Shown: one piece after another, positions 6,393 through 9,001 of the stretch
How positions within the stretch are numbered: position 1 is the stretch's first letter
Layout of the letters: each line of letters begins with the position of its first letter
NCBI GenBank assembly: GCA_031291905.1
Contig: JARLIC010000021.1
Span: 1-9,001, forward strand
From: Minisyncoccota bacterium
Lineage (GTDB): Bacteria > Patescibacteriota > Minisyncoccia > UBA6257 > 2-01-FULL-56-20
DNA: 9,001 nucleotides
Direction: 5' to 3'
Notes under the pieces: generated by a model
Told to the model about the DNA's origin: nothing
Seen by the model: only the letters and a program-made list of their open reading frames with translations
Databases searched by the model: none
Program-made: the position numbers and the translations under genes

Positions 6393-7055
6393 TTATTCCT
6401 CCTTCGTAGCTTTATCCGCGTCACGTTCAGCTTTCTTCTCGTCTCCTTCTGTCTTGATGGCGGACATGTCAACCGTCTCGACGGGTGCCGCCACCTCCTC
6501 CGGAAGCGGCTCGGTCGCGGTGGCGACCACGGTATCCCCTTCAACCTGGATCTCCACGCCCTTCGGCACCGCAAGGTCCTTCACATAGATGCTCTGATCA
6601 AAGTCGGTGAGAACGCCGAGGTCGACAACGATCGCGTGCGGAATATCCTGCGGGAACGCCTCCACTTCGACTTCGGAAAGCGAATGGTTGATGACGGCAT
6701 TCTTCTCCTTCACTGCCGGCGACTCTCCGACGAACTCGATCGGCACGCGCGCCGTGATCTTCTCGTCCATGCGCACCTGGTAGAAATCCACGTGCATGAT
6801 GTCGCCTTTCACCGAATCGCGATAGATATCGTGGATCATCGCCGACTTCTTCTCCTTGCCGAGATCGAGCATGACCATTGTGGACGATCCTGCCGTTTTG
6901 AACACTTTATTGAACTCCTTCGCCGAAACGGTGAGGTGCTCGTTCTTCGTTCCGTGGCCGTAAAGCTCCGCGGGAATGAGGCCCTCGTTGCGGAGAGATT
7001 TGACCTGTTTGCCGATTATGGTGCGCGGTTGGACCGCCAAGTGGATCGATTCCAT
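6393..7055 (-). CDS. rplY: 50S ribosomal protein L25, long CTC form
   Basis: A 220-residue 5S-rRNA-binding protein of the large subunit. The N-terminal L25 domain (about 3-92) shows RTIIGKQVKSLRNEGLIPAELYG (residues 11-33), the usual start of the family, and HDIYRDSVKGDIMHVDFYQV (75-94). The C-terminal beta domain (about 98-185) shows VPIEFVGESPAVK and ends in the VEGDTVVATA strand. The last 35 residues are an acidic/lysine-rich disordered tail, common in bacterial CTC proteins. The start at 7055 (MESIHLAVQPR) is preferred to an in-frame ATG at 7091, because a promoter occupies the intervening bases and the extra N-terminal residues do not fit the family. There is no Shine-Dalgarno site; CTTCCTC precedes the ATG. 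A terminator follows, so it is probably transcribed alone. Confidence 0.96.
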   Translation of the reverse strand: MESIHLAVQPRTIIGKQVKSLRNEGLIPAELYGHGTKNEHLTVSAKEFNKVFKTAGSSTMVMLDLGKEKKSAMIHDIYRDSVKGDIMHVDFYQVRMDEKITARVPIEFVGESPAVKEKNAVINHSLSEVEVEAFPQDIPHAIVVDLGVLTDFDQSIYVKDLAVPKGVEIQVEGDTVVATATEPLPEEVAAPVETVDMSAIKTEGDEKKAERDADKATKEE

Positions 7056-7062
7056 GAGGAAG

Positions 7063-7091
7063 AGTATAGCGGATGGGGAGAGAAAAGGCAA
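7063..7091 (-). promoter_or_regulatory. Putative L25 promoter
   Basis: On the - strand TTGCCT (7091-7086, 4 of 6), a 17-nt spacer and TATACT (7068-7063, 5 of 6) form a good sigma70-type promoter. The -10 ends only 7 nt before the L25 ATG at 7055, so the transcript would start on or next to that ATG. This is the best of the start-proximal promoters in the window and agrees with the absence of a ribosome-binding site. Confidence 0.55.
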
Positions 7092-7109
7092 ATGCGGGGT
7101 TTCCTTTTC

Positions 7110-7130
7110 TTCAACCCGCTACGGGTTGAA
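7110..7130. other. Hairpin centred on the aldolase stop codon
   Basis: TTCAACCCG (7110-7118) pairs perfectly with CGGGTTGAA (7122-7130), leaving the stop triplet (7119-7121) as the 3-nt loop. A 9-bp stem without a U-tract on either strand is not a standard terminator. It sits 19 nt before the L25 -35 box on the transcribed strand and could still slow or end read-through from the kinase-aldolase pair. Confidence 0.5.
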
Positions 7131-8000
7131 CAACTTCAGGCGATCAATGACGATCCGCTTGATGGCGGGCACAGCGGGCGCAACGATCTTATAAGGCGCG
7201 ATCTCGTTCGGATCCTTGAGCCCCTCCTCCACGCCGCGGCGCCAGGCAAGGCGAAGCTCGCTCGACACATGGATGATGGTCATGCCCGCCTGCGCGGCGG
7301 CGGTGAAATCGGCGTCCTCGGTGCCGGAGCCGCCATGCAGCGTCATGAACTTTGCGCTCGTGTTCGCGATCGCCGCTTTTATCTCCTTGATGCGCTCGAT
7401 GTTCAAATGCTTGTGCTCCGCATCGGCGGCCCCGGTCGTCATGCTTTTCAAAAGCCCGTGCATGTTCCCTACCGCGGGAGCGAGCACGTCGACGCCCGTC
7501 TCCGTCACGAAGCGCACCGCTTCCTCCGGCGTCGAAAGCGTGAGCGACGCTTCCGGCCGCGCCTCGATGATCTCGGAGCTCGAACCGATGTAACCGATCT
7601 CGCCTTCGATGACGATACTCGGATCGATCGCGCGGATGGCGGCGACCGCCTCCTTTGTGTTCTTTATATTCTCGTCGATCGGCAGCTGCGAATTGTCGAA
7701 GATGATCTCGTCGAATCCCGCTTCGGCTGCCTCCTTCGCCTTATCGATCGAATGGGTGTGGTCGGCGTTCAAAAAGATAGGATAATCGTAGGTCTCGCGG
7801 AGGTTCTTAATGAGCGCTGCGGCCTGTTTCACCCCAACAAACTCGCGCTCCCCTTCCGAAACGCCGATCAGGATCGGGAGCTGTAACTCCTTCGCACCTT
7901 CGAATATCGCTTTGAGCGCGGCAAGGTCCGAGATATTGAAATGACCCACCGCGACATGGCGGGCATCGGCATCGGCAAGAACTTCGCGGAGGGTCTTCAT
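7119..8000 (-). CDS. fba: Class II (zinc) fructose-bisphosphate aldolase-like protein
   Basis: A 293-residue TIM-barrel aldolase, close in length to the short FbaA/GatY type. It is expected to interconvert fructose-1,6-bisphosphate (or a related ketose bisphosphate) with DHAP and glyceraldehyde-3-phosphate in the cytoplasm. Visible landmarks are D80-H81 in LNADHTHS (catalytic Asp and zinc His), FDNSQLPIDENI (101-112), IEGEIGYIG (131-139), GNMHG with H181, and LHGGSGT with H222. These supply the expected three zinc His. Two positions differ from the usual pattern: the first His of HxDH is Asn78, and the conserved Asn of the substrate loop (N-[IV]-x-T) is His244 in IHVSSELR. Substrate preference is therefore uncertain. 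The start at 8000 is 2 nt after the kinase stop, with no Shine-Dalgarno site, suggesting translational coupling. Confidence 0.9.
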   Translation of the reverse strand: MKTLREVLADADARHVAVGHFNISDLAALKAIFEGAKELQLPILIGVSEGEREFVGVKQAAALIKNLRETYDYPIFLNADHTHSIDKAKEAAEAGFDEIIFDNSQLPIDENIKNTKEAVAAIRAIDPSIVIEGEIGYIGSSSEIIEARPEASLTLSTPEEAVRFVTETGVDVLAPAVGNMHGLLKSMTTGAADAEHKHLNIERIKEIKAAIANTSAKFMTLHGGSGTEDADFTAAAQAGMTIIHVSSELRLAWRRGVEEGLKDPNEIAPYKIVAPAVPAIKRIVIDRLKLFNP

Positions 8001-8002
8001 GG

Positions 8003-9001
8003 TCAGATGACTTTTGCCACGTAATTCTTCGGCGCCTTTTTGAGGAGTGCCTTGAGCGCATTCTTTGAGAGCAGTCCGGTCTGCGCGCCGAAATATTGCA
8101 CGACATGCATGGATTCGATAGGCGCCCAGCGCATCGCCTCCTGGATCGGCAGCCCGTACACGAGCGCCGAAAGGAATCCGGTCGAGAACGCGTCGCCCGC
8201 GCCGGTGCGCGAGACAGGCTCCTTCGGATCGGGATACGGCGGCATGAAGAAGCGGCATTCACCGTCGGAGGCATACGCACCCTTCGGACCGTCGGTGATC
8301 ACGACTATCTTCGGCCCAAGTTTGTGCAATCCGTCGAACAGGAACTTTATATCCTCGTTCTTCGTACCGAGGATGAACGCCGCCTCTTCGCGGTTCACAA
8401 AAAGCACGTGTGTCCGGCGGTAGATCGCCGCAAGGTTCTTCGCACCGAAGCGGAGCTGGTACGTGCCCGGGTTGAATCCCATGCGCACGTTCGGGTGGCT
8501 TTTCAAATATGCGGCAACCTTCCGATGGAACGGCAGGGTGTGTTCCGCGATCGAGGAGAAATAGACCCAGTCGGCCTTCGTGTCGAGCTCGCGCGGATCG
8601 TAGTAGGTATATTTCTCGTGCTTGATAAGGATCGTCCGCTCGGCGTGGAAGTCGAGCACGAAGTGATAGTTCGTCGGCAGTTTCTGATTGACCTTCACAT
8701 ACTCGGTGCTCACCCCTTCCTTATGATAGCGATCGAGGATCTCCGTGCCGTAATGATCACCGCCGATCGAGGTCAGGATCGCGGTGTTCAATCCGAGCCG
8801 GCGCGCACCAACGGCGACGTTCGACGCGTTGCCCACCGCGGGCGCCACCATGAGCGATTCATAAGGGATCTTATCCGCGAACGCCATCGAAAGCCGCGGA
8901 TGCTCGTGCGCCTTATCCCACTCCACTTTCGCCTCCTTCAGTGTGATGAACGCGTCCATCACCGTATCACCGATGCAGATAAGATCGTATTTCTCTTTCA
9001 T
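8003..9001 (-). CDS. PfkB-family carbohydrate kinase
   Basis: A 332-residue ribokinase-fold sugar kinase. Visible landmarks are the N-terminal strand YDLICIGDTVMDAFI (5-19), the substrate-side GNASNVAVGARRLG (57-70) with SIGGDHYG (78-85), FVNREEAAFILG (201-212), VVITDGPKGAYA (233-244), and the C-terminal signature RTGAGDAFSTGFLSAL (265-280), in which D270 is the catalytic base. The family covers ribokinase, fructokinase, 1-phosphofructokinase, Pfk-2, tagatose-6-phosphate kinase and nucleoside kinases; no residue seen here fixes the substrate. Being two bases upstream of a class II aldolase suggests a phosphofructokinase-like or tagatose-6-phosphate kinase-like step feeding it. The ATG is the last codon of the window; the N-terminus looks complete, but its promoter and any upstream in-frame start lie outside. 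Confidence 0.92.
   Translation of the reverse strand: MKEKYDLICIGDTVMDAFITLKEAKVEWDKAHEHPRLSMAFADKIPYESLMVAPAVGNASNVAVGARRLGLNTAILTSIGGDHYGTEILDRYHKEGVSTEYVKVNQKLPTNYHFVLDFHAERTILIKHEKYTYYDPRELDTKADWVYFSSIAEHTLPFHRKVAAYLKSHPNVRMGFNPGTYQLRFGAKNLAAIYRRTHVLFVNREEAAFILGTKNEDIKFLFDGLHKLGPKIVVITDGPKGAYASDGECRFFMPPYPDPKEPVSRTGAGDAFSTGFLSALVYGLPIQEAMRWAPIESMHVVQYFGAQTGLLSKNALKALLKKAPKNYVAKVI

Noticed and set aside
6293..6574. Upstream in-frame extension of the lytic transglycosylase
   Set aside because: It would run through the L25 terminator and overlap the L25 coding region; the N-terminal residues are low-complexity Arg/Lys. ATG at 6292 has a TATAAT just upstream.
7056..7091. Longer L25 start at 7091
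   Set aside because: The extra twelve residues do not fit the family, and the bases hold a TTGCCT-N17-TATACT promoter.
6387..7886. 499-codon + strand open frame spanning L25 and the aldolase
   Set aside because: It runs antisense across two real genes and a promoter, which a true gene would not do here.
8001..8258. Upstream in-frame extension of the aldolase
   Set aside because: It would overlap the kinase C-terminus including its catalytic signature; the class II aldolase fold begins at the ATG at 8000.
1..9001. Alternative genetic code (TGA as Gly) as in some CPR groups
   Set aside because: TGA ends the HAD gene 8 nt before its terminator and ends the kinase 2 nt before the aldolase start, so TGA works as a stop.

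Overview
This window looks like an ordinary, gene-dense stretch of a bacterial chromosome with GC-rich codon use and the standard genetic code (TGA, TAA and TAG all end genes). The gene set and small spacings suggest a member of the Patescibacteria (CPR), probably Parcubacteria-like. The supporting features are a membrane-anchored coiled-coil protein with an MltB-type lytic transglycosylase domain, a short MetRS, an AI-2E family membrane protein, a single-chain M16 peptidase, and a PfkB-type kinase next to a divergent class II aldolase. This is inference from protein style, not from a marker gene tree.

Layout from left to right. A HAD-family phosphatase lies on the + strand (70-783) and ends at a strong rho-independent terminator (792-836). 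Everything else is on the - strand, so in transcription order it runs from right to left: PfkB carbohydrate kinase (9001-8003), class II aldolase (8000-7119, 2 nt gap), ribosomal protein L25 (7055-6393) with its own promoter and terminator, the lytic transglycosylase (6292-4796), M16 metallopeptidase (4721-3441), AI-2E family transporter (3432-2458, 8 nt gap), and methionyl-tRNA synthetase (2292-868), which converges on the HAD gene. The groups are central sugar metabolism (kinase plus aldolase), translation (L25, MetRS) and cell envelope (wall hydrolase, peptidase, membrane permease-like protein).

The most unusual object is at 2334-2486, between the AI-2E and metG genes. It is a 46-bp perfect inverted repeat whose 61-nt loop carries two further hairpins. 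One arm encodes the last nine codons and the stop of the AI-2E protein. It is neither a normal terminator (no U-tract) nor a recognised insertion sequence (no ORF, no target duplication). It could be a small foldback element or the product of a local inverted duplication.

Two other patterns stand out. First, promoter -10 hexamers lie only 5-9 nt before the start codons of L25, the lytic transglycosylase, metG and possibly the M16 gene, which have no good Shine-Dalgarno site, suggesting leaderless transcripts. The + strand HAD gene instead has a well-placed GAGGT. Second, homopurine/homopyrimidine mirror repeats of the same motif, in opposite orientation, bracket the lytic transglycosylase gene. 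No CRISPR array, tRNA, rRNA, transposase or phage gene was seen.
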